Below, piece after piece: positions 25,500-32,894 of a stretch of DNA of 34,431 nucleotides; positions within the stretch are counted from its first letter, which is position 1; the number at the start of each line of letters is the position of its first letter. The stretch is from JANPJV01 sp031425695 (lineage in GTDB: Bacteria; Pseudomonadota; Gammaproteobacteria; Xanthomonadales; SZUA-5): assembly GCA_031425695.1 (NCBI GenBank), contig JANPJV010000145.1, positions 1 through 34,431 on the forward strand, written 5' to 3'. The notes below the pieces were generated by a model that ran no database searches, had not been told where the DNA came from, and saw only the letters and a program-made list of their open reading frames with translations. The position numbers and the translations under genes are program-made.

Positions 25500-26043
25500 C
25501 GGCGCCGCCGGCGATGCGGGCAATCGCACGGTTGACGCGCATGCGCATCGCGTCCGGGGTGTCGCCAAATTCATCGGCGATTTCGGAGAAACTCATGCCG
25601 AACTCGAAGCGCATCAATACCAGGACGCGTTGCTCCGGCGGCAGGCTTGCGAGTGCCTGCTCGTAGGCCAGCCAGTCATCCAGGGCGACGTTCTCCGCCG
25701 GCACCACGACGGTCTCGGCGTCGACGCGGGCATCGACCGGCGAGCGCCCATGTTGCCGCAGTGCCTCGCGCAAGGCGTTCAACAGCACCGTGCGAAGGTA
25801 GCTGAAGAAATCGCCCGGCGCGGCCAGGACGATGGTGTCGAGCTTGTCCAGCACCTTCAACCAGGTGATCTGCACCAGGTCGGCGGTGTCCTGCTGGTGC
25901 CGCAGCAGCTGCGGCAATCGCCCGTGGGCAAAGCGCCGCAGCAGCGGCTCGACGTGCGCAACCAGTGCCGCCCGCGCCTGTCTGTCGCCGGCACGGATGC
26001 GCTGCAACAGCAACTGCGTGGTGTGCGGCGATGCAGGGCTCAT
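25492..26043 (-). CDS. ECF-type RNA polymerase sigma factor
   Basis: The 183-residue protein has the two-domain ECF layout. Region 2 covers about 15-95 (RIRAGDRQARAALVAHVEPL; QDTADLVQITWLKVLDKL; GDFFSYLRTVLLNALREALR). Region 4 covers about 130-178 (LPPEQRVLVLMRFEFGMSFS followed by EIADEFGDTPDAMRMRVNRA). I chose the ATG at 26043; the frame extends to 26316 but the added part has no family character. No anti-sigma factor is nearby; instead two Ser/Thr kinases follow, which points to an ECF type controlled by phosphorylation. Thr53 and Thr60 flank the region 2.2 motif and are candidate sites. The gene is divergent from a parallel beta-helix protein gene that could be a target. Confidence 0.9.
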   Translation of the reverse strand: MSPASPHTTQLLLQRIRAGDRQARAALVAHVEPLLRRFAHGRLPQLLRHQQDTADLVQITWLKVLDKLDTIVLAAPGDFFSYLRTVLLNALREALRQHGRSPVDARVDAETVVVPAENVALDDWLAYEQALASLPPEQRVLVLMRFEFGMSFSEIADEFGDTPDAMRMRVNRAIARIAGGADG

Positions 26044-26288
26044 GGAAGCGGACTCGCCGTGAACGGAGCGACGCTCAAAGCATAGCGGCCGCGATCGCTG
26101 TCTCGTCACGCGCGCAACCAGGCGAATTCCGGCAACGCAGGTCATGGGCGGCGTTTTGCAGGGAAACATGATCAGGTGAACGGCGGCAGGCGACTCGAGC
26201 GAACACGCTGCTGTTGGCAAGAGGCTTGCGTGACCGCACGGCAGCATTCGTCGCTGCAGCCTGTTCGTTTTCTGCCAGTTCCGGCATT

Positions 26289-26320
26289 CCCTTGAACGTC
26301 TGCCTTGACCGTTCAAAGGG
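26289..26320. promoter_or_regulatory. Inverted repeat overlapping the ribosome binding site of the beta-helix gene
   Basis: CCCTTGAACG is mirrored by CGTTCAAAGGG across 11 bases, with one bulged A. The right arm contains the first bases of the Shine-Dalgarno sequence AGGGAG (26317-26322). In RNA it would form a hairpin hiding the ribosome binding site. As DNA it could be an operator (TTGAACG-N11-CGTTCAA). Confidence 0.55.
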
Positions 26321-26328
26321 AGTGCGAC

Positions 26329-28767
26329 ATGTGGATTCGAAACTTGCTGGGCCTGGTTCTTTTCGCCGCCAGTGGATGCGTTCTCGCTCAGGACGTCGAG
26401 TTCTGTGTCGATACCGTCGGCGAGTTTGACGATGCGGTTGCCGTCGCAAGCTTCCAGAACCCAACGATTTCACGGGTGCTCGTGCGTGTCGAGCAGGGCA
26501 CCTACGACATGAGCACCAGCGACCTGATGCGCGCGGCCGGGCAATCGAGCCTGGTCCTGCGTGAATCGGTGTCGATCCTCGGCGGGTATACGAACAACTG
26601 TGCCGGTCGCGCGATCAATGCCAACAACACGGTGCTCACCAACCTTGGCAGTGAACAGCTCCGGCTGACCCCGTCCCGTGACTTTACGCTGCAGGGCTTT
26701 CACTTTTCGAGCTTCAACAACGCGATCTCGTTTTCGCAGTTCGCCGTCGACGAGACGCAGCAGCGCATTGAACTCAGCAACAACCGCTTCACGCTGGGCA
26801 ATGGCGAGCTTCGGCTGCAGGCTGAAGCGGGCAACGACACGTCGTTGATCCTGTTCAAGAACAACCAGTTCTTTGCGCGCAGCACCGACGGCGATTGCCT
26901 GGTTCGATTCCAGGGCGACAGCGGACCGGGCACTATGGTGCGCCTGGTTGCGGCGAACAACACGCTGGCCGGGAATATCGGCGGCGGCCACGCGATGTGC
27001 GTGAGCCAGATCGAGCTGCCGGAGTTCTACAACAACGTCCTTTACGTGAACCCGGGAGACGATCTGCGCGGTTTGGGGAACACCGGATTCGCCGTGGCGC
27101 GCAACAACGTGCACCAGTCGACCAGCGGCCTGACGTTCGCGATCGATGAAAACAACAGCTCGACCGATCCGATGTTCGTTGACTATCCGTCCGGCGATCT
27201 GCGCCTGCAGGCCGCATCGACGGCGGTCAACTCGGGATTCGCCAGCATCCCGTTCGGCAGCGGCAGCGTGGATCTCGTCGGCGTCAATCGCGTCCAGGGT
27301 TTGACCATCGATCGCGGCGCGAACGAGAGTTCGAATACGGGCCTGTTCGTGCTGACCGTGACCTCGACCGCAAATTCGGGCGCGGGAACGCTGCGGGAAG
27401 CGATCACCCAGGCGAACGCGACACCCGGACTCAACGGAATCCTGTTCAACATTGCCGGCGCCGGTTGCCCGAAGGTCATTACGCTTTCCAGCGCGCTACC
27501 TGAGATCACCGAGTCATTGGTCATCAACGGCGCGTCGCAGCCGGGCTCGCTGGGCAACACGCTCGACCTCGGCTACAACGGCCAGCGCTGCATTTTGCTG
27601 AAGGGCAGCAGCGGGCTGTTCGGCCTGCAGGTGCCGAGCTCGGCTCCCGCCAGTACCGCGCTCACGGTGGACTCCGTGGTGTTCGGCAATTTCGCCTACG
27701 GCATCTTTCTGCAGGGCGGCAGCGACCATCGAATCGTCGGCAGTCACTTTGGCGTGACGCTCGGCGCCGGCAGCAATGCCGGTGGCGGCGGCATCTTTGT
27801 CAGCGGCCCTGACGACGTGCAGATCGGAGGCACCGATCCCAACGAGCGCAATGTCTTTGCGCTGCAAAACCAGGGTGGCACGTTCATCTCCGCTGGCGTG
27901 TTGATTGGCCAGGGCTCGTTGCGCACCGAGGTGATCAACAACTTCTTCGGCACCCAGCCCAACGGCGTGACCGCGGGCGACAACGACTACGGCATCGTCA
28001 GCGACGGCAACGATGGAACCTTTACCGAAAATCTGATCGCCAACTCCACCGAAATCGCGATCTGGTTGCGCAGCAGTGCCACGAGCAACCTCGTCACCCG
28101 CTCCCGTGTCGGCTTGCCGGTGTTCTGTATCGGCACCTGCCCGGCGACCTCGGCCAATGCCCGCGCGATGCAGATCGACGGTCAGTTCAACCGCACCGGG
28201 AGCAATGAGTTTGCCTACAACACGGCCGGCATCCGCGTCACCGGCAACGACAATTCGATATCGAGCACGCTGGTCTACGGAGGCCCATTTGGTGCGCCGC
28301 CGATCGACGTCGGAGATGTCGGTTTCTCCACCAACGACAACGACGGCGTGCCCAACCCACCGGCCGGCAATCGCGGCATCAACTATCCGCTGCTGCTCAG
28401 TGCACGCCCATCTGCCAATCCGGGAATGGTCACGGTCGACGGCTTTTTGCAGTCGATCAATGGCATCTATCGGGTGCACATCTATGCCAGCGAACGCCGG
28501 GTGAGTTCGGGACTGTCGCCCCGCTGTGAAGGCAGTGCAGAGCTGGCAGTACGCACCGTGACGATCGAAAACGCACCGGTGGGCAGCAACGGATCCATTG
28601 AATTTTCGGTTGACGTCGCCGCCGCGGAGATTGCCGGGCGCCTGTTGACGGCACAGGCGGTGCGTCGATCTGTCTTCAATGGCGCCGTGGTCCTCGCGGA
28701 CAGCAGCGAATACGGAGCGTGTCGCGAAGCGCCGTTGTTTGGCAACGGATTTGAGGGGAATCAGTGA
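26329..28767 (+). CDS. Exported parallel beta-helix protein with GFE C-terminus
   Basis: This 812-residue protein has a signal peptide (MWIRNLLGLVLFAASGCVLA, then QDVEFC). Its two large regions look like right-handed parallel beta-helices. The N-terminal one has repeated short strands rich in Asn (NTVLTN, LSNNRF, FKNNQF, VAANNTL). The second begins TVTSTANSGAGTLREAITQA, the CSLREA-like boundary motif, and continues with helix rungs (FGNFAYGIF, VINNFFGTQ, GNDNSISSTL). The end is LFGNGFEGNQ. The start at 26329 has AGGGAG six bases upstream. Its stop overlaps the next start (TGATG), so it is co-transcribed with a second beta-helix protein. A surface or secreted role such as adhesion or polysaccharide binding fits the fold; no catalytic site is recognised. 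Confidence 0.88.
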   Translation: MWIRNLLGLVLFAASGCVLAQDVEFCVDTVGEFDDAVAVASFQNPTISRVLVRVEQGTYDMSTSDLMRAAGQSSLVLRESVSILGGYTNNCAGRAINANNTVLTNLGSEQLRLTPSRDFTLQGFHFSSFNNAISFSQFAVDETQQRIELSNNRFTLGNGELRLQAEAGNDTSLILFKNNQFFARSTDGDCLVRFQGDSGPGTMVRLVAANNTLAGNIGGGHAMCVSQIELPEFYNNVLYVNPGDDLRGLGNTGFAVARNNVHQSTSGLTFAIDENNSSTDPMFVDYPSGDLRLQAASTAVNSGFASIPFGSGSVDLVGVNRVQGLTIDRGANESSNTGLFVLTVTSTANSGAGTLREAITQANATPGLNGILFNIAGAGCPKVITLSSALPEITESLVINGASQPGSLGNTLDLGYNGQRCILLKGSSGLFGLQVPSSAPASTALTVDSVVFGNFAYGIFLQGGSDHRIVGSHFGVTLGAGSNAGGGGIFVSGPDDVQIGGTDPNERNVFALQNQGGTFISAGVLIGQGSLRTEVINNFFGTQPNGVTAGDNDYGIVSDGNDGTFTENLIANSTEIAIWLRSSATSNLVTRSRVGLPVFCIGTCPATSANARAMQIDGQFNRTGSNEFAYNTAGIRVTGNDNSISSTLVYGGPFGAPPIDVGDVGFSTNDNDGVPNPPAGNRGINYPLLLSARPSANPGMVTVDGFLQSINGIYRVHIYASERRVSSGLSPRCEGSAELAVRTVTIENAPVGSNGSIEFSVDVAAAEIAGRLLTAQAVRRSVFNGAVVLADSSEYGACREAPLFGNGFEGNQ

Positions 28768-30323
28768 TGGTCACTCGGCCGTTGGGTCACCGGAATGAAT
28801 CGCCAGCATGGATCAGGCGGTGGTTGGCTGGATGCGCGCTGTGCGCAGCACTGCAGACTTCCGCGACTGCCGCGGTGTTCACGGTGACGAATACCGCCGA
28901 CGCCGGCAGCGGGTCGCTGCGGGCCGCGGCGGCGGCCGCGGACGCGCTGGCCGGCGCTGACGAGATTCGCTTTGCGCTGCCGGGCACTGGCCCGCATCAG
29001 ATTTCCTTGGCGTCGGCGCTGAGCATCAACAGCAGCGTGCTGATCGACGGCTACAGCCAGACCGGCGCATTCGCGAATACCAATACGCCGGATCAGGGCG
29101 GGCTGAATGGCAATCCGCTGGTCGAGATATCACGCAGCGGTGTCGGTGGTTCGGGGATCGTGTTCGCTGGGCAAAGTGGAAGCGCGCTGACACTGCGCGG
29201 CCTGGTGATCAACCGATTCGCTACGCTGATCGCCAAACAAGGTGGCGGCAGTCTCAACGTCGAGGGTTGTTACCTCGGTACCGATGTTGCCGGTGCAACG
29301 GTGCCGAGCCCAGTGGATCTGGCTGTGGAGTTGCAGTTGACCGTGAGCGACCGGATCGGCGGCACGTTGCCCGAACAACGCAACCTGATATCGGGTGCAG
29401 CCGCGGGCCTGTCTTCGGCGGCGATCAATACCGTGATCGGCGCTAACTGCAGCAGCGTGATCCAGGGCAACCTGATCGGCACCGATCGCACCGGCAACTT
29501 CGCGCTGGCCAATCGCAACGGCATCGTCCTCGGTTTCAGCGAAGTGCCGCTCGGTACCACGGGCCTCGTGATCGGCGGCGTCAGCAGTGCCGCCCGCAAC
29601 GTCATATCCGGCAACTTGCGTGCCGGCATTGACATGAGCTGCGCCAGCACCGGCGCCGTCAGCTGTGCCCAAGGCACGCTCATCCTGGGCAACTACATTG
29701 GTACCCGCGCTGACGGCATCGGTGCCCTCGGAAATGGCAGTGAATCAGCGCGTCCGGGAATCAGCTTCTATCAGGTTTCGAACAGCCCCACGCGCGTGCA
29801 AATCGGCGGTTTTGCGCCAGGCGCAGGCAATACGATCGCCTACAACTCGAGCTTCGGCATCGACCATGGATATACGAATGGGCACGGTACGCTAGTGATG
29901 CTGGGCAACCAGATTTTCGGCAACGGGACGCGCGGCATCGCCACGGCGGGGCGTACCAATGATCCTGGCGATGTGGATGAGGGCGTCAATCGCCGCCAGA
30001 ACTTTCCGGTGTTTGTTTCCGGCAGCCGCCAGGGTGATCAGATCGCGGCACGTTACCGGGTCGATAGCGCGGTCAGCAACGCCAGCTATCCCCTGACGGT
30101 CCACTTCTATCGCAGCCGCGGCGGCAGCGGCGACTTTTACCTGGGCCAGCAGGTTTACAACACGCCGCAACTCGAGCAGGACGTCGTCATTCCCCTGCCA
30201 CCCGGGTTGGCCTTGGGATTCGTCGTCGCACTGGCCACCGACGCTGCGGGCAATACCAGCGAATTTTCGGACGTGCTCGCCGTGGATGCGCTGTTTGCCA
30301 ATGGCTTTGAGGGTGGGTTGTGA
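28767..30323 (+). CDS. Second exported parallel beta-helix protein with GFE C-terminus
   Basis: The 518-residue protein has a signal peptide (WIRRWLAGCALCAALQTSAT, then AA-V). It opens with FTVTNTADAGSGSLRAA, again the CSLREA-like boundary of a parallel beta-helix. Rungs such as VLIDGYSQTG, LRGLVINRF, VEGCYLGTD, IQGNLIGTDRTGN and ILGNYIGTRADG follow. A C-terminal beta-sandwich region of about 110 residues (FPVFVSGSRQGDQIAARYRV) ends LFANGFEGGL. ATG at 28767 overlaps the previous stop; a GTG at 28764 is an alternative. It resembles the C-terminal half of the preceding protein and probably arose by duplication long ago. Function unknown; exported. Confidence 0.87.
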   Translation: MVTRPLGHRNESPAWIRRWLAGCALCAALQTSATAAVFTVTNTADAGSGSLRAAAAAADALAGADEIRFALPGTGPHQISLASALSINSSVLIDGYSQTGAFANTNTPDQGGLNGNPLVEISRSGVGGSGIVFAGQSGSALTLRGLVINRFATLIAKQGGGSLNVEGCYLGTDVAGATVPSPVDLAVELQLTVSDRIGGTLPEQRNLISGAAAGLSSAAINTVIGANCSSVIQGNLIGTDRTGNFALANRNGIVLGFSEVPLGTTGLVIGGVSSAARNVISGNLRAGIDMSCASTGAVSCAQGTLILGNYIGTRADGIGALGNGSESARPGISFYQVSNSPTRVQIGGFAPGAGNTIAYNSSFGIDHGYTNGHGTLVMLGNQIFGNGTRGIATAGRTNDPGDVDEGVNRRQNFPVFVSGSRQGDQIAARYRVDSAVSNASYPLTVHFYRSRGGSGDFYLGQQVYNTPQLEQDVVIPLPPGLALGFVVALATDAAGNTSEFSDVLAVDALFANGFEGGL

Positions 30324-30359
30324 TGCCTTGCTCGCCGGCGGGGGATTGCCCTGCACACA

Positions 30360-30391
30360 CTCAACGGCAGGGATACTTGCGTGTCAGCGCG
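30360..30391. repeat. 32-bp repeat forming the 3' end of the Rap1a-like gene
   Basis: CTCAACGGCAGGGATACTTG continues CGTGTCAGCGCG. It matches 32797-32828 with two mismatches. Read on the minus strand it gives the last residues ALTRKYPCR and the stop codon of the Rap1a-like gene. Confidence 0.8.
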
Positions 30392-31008
30392 GCTGCCAGT
30401 ACTGCCACGGCAGGTTCGCGTTGCGCCGCAAGGTCGCGGGCGGCTTCATCGATGAGCAGTTTCAACAGCGACTTGCCCTGCACGCCCTTTTTAGGAGGGC
30501 ACAGAAACTCGTCGCCGTCGCGCCATCCCGACGTCAGGTTCAATGCTTCGAAAAGACCACCGAGATAGGCCGCACACAGCGACATCTCGTCTTTGTCCTT
30601 CAAGCCAGCTTTGCAACGCGCCAACAGCCAGCCAGCGGTCGGCCCGCCGACATCCGTTGCGAGCGCGCGTGGACAGGCGCGGGAGGTCGACAGCACCGTG
30701 ATCGCAACCCCGATTGGCGGTAGATCCGGGTAACGCCCGCTCGCACCGACGAGATCGTCCTGCAAGGTTTCGGCGAGCCGATCCTGGTCGATGTCGGCGC
30801 CGAGTTGACAGGTGGTCTGCGTAACACCGTGTCGGCTTTGCGCAAACCGTATCGCCTGATAGATCGCCAGTACATGCAGCCGGCAGGCGCTCGACGCGAC
30901 GTCGTCGCGGCCGAAGCAATCCGTCAGGCTTTCGACTTTCGCGTGCGCGGGTGAGCCCGTCCACGCGAGGACCATCGCCAGCAAGGCGGATCTAAGCGCT
31001 TTGCCCAT
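30361..31008 (-). CDS. Exported Rap1a/Tai-like protein with two repeats of the domain
   Basis: The 215-residue protein has a signal peptide (ALRSALLAMVLAWTGSPAHA). The C-terminal half has the Rap1a/Tai pattern: Cys in SLCAAYLGGLFEAL, FLCPPKKGVQGKSLLKLLID and the terminal ALTRKYPCR. Residues 35-115 (SACRLHVLAIYQAIRFAQ ... CQLGADIDQDRLAETLQ ... SRACPR) show the same spacing of cysteines and helices, so I infer an internal duplication. Rap1a/Tai4 members are periplasmic immunity proteins against type VI amidase effectors, but many family members stand alone with unknown roles, and no type VI gene is present here. GGGAG precedes the ATG. The last codons coincide with a repeat also found at 32797. 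Confidence 0.75.
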   Translation of the reverse strand: MGKALRSALLAMVLAWTGSPAHAKVESLTDCFGRDDVASSACRLHVLAIYQAIRFAQSRHGVTQTTCQLGADIDQDRLAETLQDDLVGASGRYPDLPPIGVAITVLSTSRACPRALATDVGGPTAGWLLARCKAGLKDKDEMSLCAAYLGGLFEALNLTSGWRDGDEFLCPPKKGVQGKSLLKLLIDEAARDLAAQREPAVAVLAAALTRKYPCR

Positions 31009-31140
31009 TTTTGCCTGCTCCCTTGCGATCGTCTAAATGGTTAACGCGATACGTCGGCAGCGGGGACAATGGGGCAGGAGGATGTGTGCGGCACGTCACG
31101 TTTCGTCCGAGAATCGCCCGCGCCACGTACTGCCCACCGA

Positions 31141-31168
31141 AAAGCGTTCGGACAAGGTCCGAACCCAC
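31141..31168 (-). repeat. Dispersed GTCCGGAC-type repeat, inverted copy
   Basis: The 28 bases are identical to 1635-1662. It lies in the 232-base gap between the Rap1a-like and M28 peptidase genes, upstream of the former and downstream of the latter. No gene is supported in this gap. Confidence 0.85.
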
Positions 31169-31193
31169 GCAGATCGAGAAGCTCAAGAGCCTC

Positions 31194-31229
31194 GCGGCCA
31201 TGGCCGCTCCCACAATGGCCGCTCCCACA
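31194..31229 (-). repeat. REP-type element with a duplicated 15-bp half
   Basis: GCGGCCATGGCCGC (31194-31207) is a perfect palindrome. On the minus strand it is preceded by TGTGGGAGC, giving the TGTGGGAGCGGCC signature common in REP elements of Pseudomonas and relatives. ATGGCCGCTCCCACA occurs twice in tandem (31200-31214 and 31215-31229). Confidence 0.7.
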
Positions 31230-31240
31230 ACTACCGCCAA

Positions 31241-32590
31241 TCACCGCGCTTCGAACCCGTCGGTAAACAGCGGCATCCCGGCCTCGTCCAACCCCGCAAT
31301 CTGGGCGATCACGGCGGCGTTGGTCTTCAGGATCGCTGCGCCCATGCGCCGCGCATTCGGGCCCATGTTGGCCGGCAGATCGGTACTGCGGTGGTAGTGA
31401 GGGTAGATATCCCAGTCGTTCTCGATCGCAAGCGCAGTGCGCACGCCGGCATTGAGATAGGGGACGTGGTCGGAGCCAAAAGGGTTGGTGCTGGTGATCA
31501 CCGCCAGTTCCGGCACGTAATTGGTGGCGGCTGCGCCAAATTGCATGAGGTAGGCGCTGTGAGTGGCCGAGCTCTCATATAGCGCTTCCAGATTGGCATC
31601 CGCGCTGTAGCCAATCATGTCCATGATCACTACCGCATCCACGCTCCCCAATTGCCCAGCCTGGATCAATGACTGCACGTGCGCGGCGCTGCCCCTGAGG
31701 CCCTGTTCTTCCCCTGCGTAGCACATGAACAGGATGCTGCGGGAGGGCCGAGAGGGCAACAGCGCGCGCGCCAGCTCGATGACGCCGGCACAACCGCTGG
31801 CATTGTCCTCGGCGCCGGGGACACCGACAGTCGAACTGCCGCTGGTGTTGCGCGCGTCGTAATGCGCTCCCACGATCAGCCAACGATCCGGCTGACTGCT
31901 GCCGATCCATGCGCCGGTGACGTTGTAACGAGTGATCGACCCGCCGGCTGCGCCGCTCATGGAAAACGCTTGCAGGCCATCGGCCAGCCCCAGCGAGTCG
32001 AATCTTGCACTGATCCAATCACGCGCAGCGTTCAGCGAGGTGGTGCCATAGCTCGACCGATCCCAGGATGCCAGCGTCTGCACATCGGCGAACCAGCGCT
32101 CGGCGTCGATGCGATTGACGACTTGCTGCACGCCCGGGCTGACCGCCTTTGTCATCGCGTGAGGCTCCAGCCGATACTGCCGCGCCACTGAGGTGTTGGC
32201 CGTGAACGCAGCCCAGGAATGGGAATCGGCCAGTCGCAGCGCCTGCGCCTGCTCGGCTGAGACGTCGCGCAGCTCCCAGCGACCGCCCTTGGCGAGCACC
32301 CTGCCAGCCTCTGGGGAATGTTCGCTGCAGCCGCGGGCGCGCAGCATCAGGCGGTCCGGATCGACGTCGTCAAAGGTCGCCAGGACGCTGCCTGGACTGG
32401 CCTTGGCGCTCACGGTGTCGCGTGGCCCGATGATCGCCAGTTGCAGCCCCATTTCCAGCCAGCGGCCTCCCGGAATCTGTTTCAACTGATCGACCTGCTT
32501 CCCGTCGGCGTGCGTGATATCCACCACGGTGAGCACGTCGGCGGCGGCTAGCGGCGAGATCAACGTGAGCAGGAGGAGCGGGAGTTTCAT
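31241..32590 (-). CDS. Exported M28-family zinc metallopeptidase with GFE C-terminus
   Basis: The 449-residue protein has a signal peptide (MKLPLLLLTLISPLAAA). Its leader region of about 150 residues is beta-rich. The M28 aminopeptidase-type catalytic domain carries the full two-zinc set: His243 in GAHYD, Asp262 in EDNASG, the Glu pair 293-294 in GEEQGL, Asp324 in DMIGY and a His in HYHRSTD (about 400). It should remove N-terminal residues from peptides outside the cell or in the periplasm. The end is LFTDGFEAR, directly after the catalytic domain. I chose the ATG at 32590 for the signal peptide; the frame opens at 32749. The Shine-Dalgarno sequence is weak. It is divergent from the SOUL-family gene. 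Confidence 0.93.
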   Translation of the reverse strand: MKLPLLLLTLISPLAAADVLTVVDITHADGKQVDQLKQIPGGRWLEMGLQLAIIGPRDTVSAKASPGSVLATFDDVDPDRLMLRARGCSEHSPEAGRVLAKGGRWELRDVSAEQAQALRLADSHSWAAFTANTSVARQYRLEPHAMTKAVSPGVQQVVNRIDAERWFADVQTLASWDRSSYGTTSLNAARDWISARFDSLGLADGLQAFSMSGAAGGSITRYNVTGAWIGSSQPDRWLIVGAHYDARNTSGSSTVGVPGAEDNASGCAGVIELARALLPSRPSRSILFMCYAGEEQGLRGSAAHVQSLIQAGQLGSVDAVVIMDMIGYSADANLEALYESSATHSAYLMQFGAAATNYVPELAVITSTNPFGSDHVPYLNAGVRTALAIENDWDIYPHYHRSTDLPANMGPNARRMGAAILKTNAAVIAQIAGLDEAGMPLFTDGFEAR

Positions 32591-32894
32591 CAATATGCCG
32601 TCGTCGAACCTGGGCGCGAATGGTACCTGCAAGTGGTGCCGGCCAAATGGCGCGGTAAAGCTTGGAGAACCGGCGCCGGTTCGCATGTCATGCTCAACAC
32701 GTCCGGCTTTGGTTGGTCGGGTTGCCGAGGCGGGGATTCGTGGACGCAATATTTGCGATGGCTGCCGTTCGGAGATGCCCGTCGCGCCGAAGCGCGCTCA
32801 GCGGCAGGGATACCTGCGTGTCAGCGCGCAATTCGAAGCATTTGTCACAACGACTCACGTTGAATGAAAATGCTGGCTAGTATCCACAGGTAGC
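32591..32894. other. Divergent intergenic region between peptidase and SOUL genes
   Basis: No gene is supported. It must hold promoters for both sides. The only structure I can name is the repeat and hairpin at 32797-32828. Confidence 0.4.
32797..32828. repeat. Second copy of the 32-bp ALTR[KR]YPCR-coding repeat, with hairpin
   Basis: CTCAGCGGCAGGGATACCTG continues CGTGTCAGCGCG. GCAGG-GATA-CCTGC (32804-32817) is a perfect stem-loop, and GCGCGCT/AGCGCGC flank it as an outer stem. On the minus strand it reads ALTRRYPCR and stop, like the end of the Rap1a-like gene, but a stop codon lies a few codons upstream, so there is no gene here. Confidence 0.75.

Noticed and set aside
27514..28479. 321-codon minus-strand open frame
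   Set aside because: Antisense to the beta-helix protein, which has a signal peptide, Shine-Dalgarno sequence and GFE end.
30361..31008. Part of a type VI secretion effector/immunity locus
   Set aside because: Only the Rap1a/Tai-like fold is seen; no effector, Hcp, VgrG or structural type VI gene lies in the window.
15467..32590. Known C-terminal sorting signals (PEP-CTERM, LPXTG, GlyGly-CTERM) as explanation for the GFE ends
   Set aside because: None of the five proteins has a transmembrane helix followed by basic residues after the motif, and the signature residues of those signals are absent.
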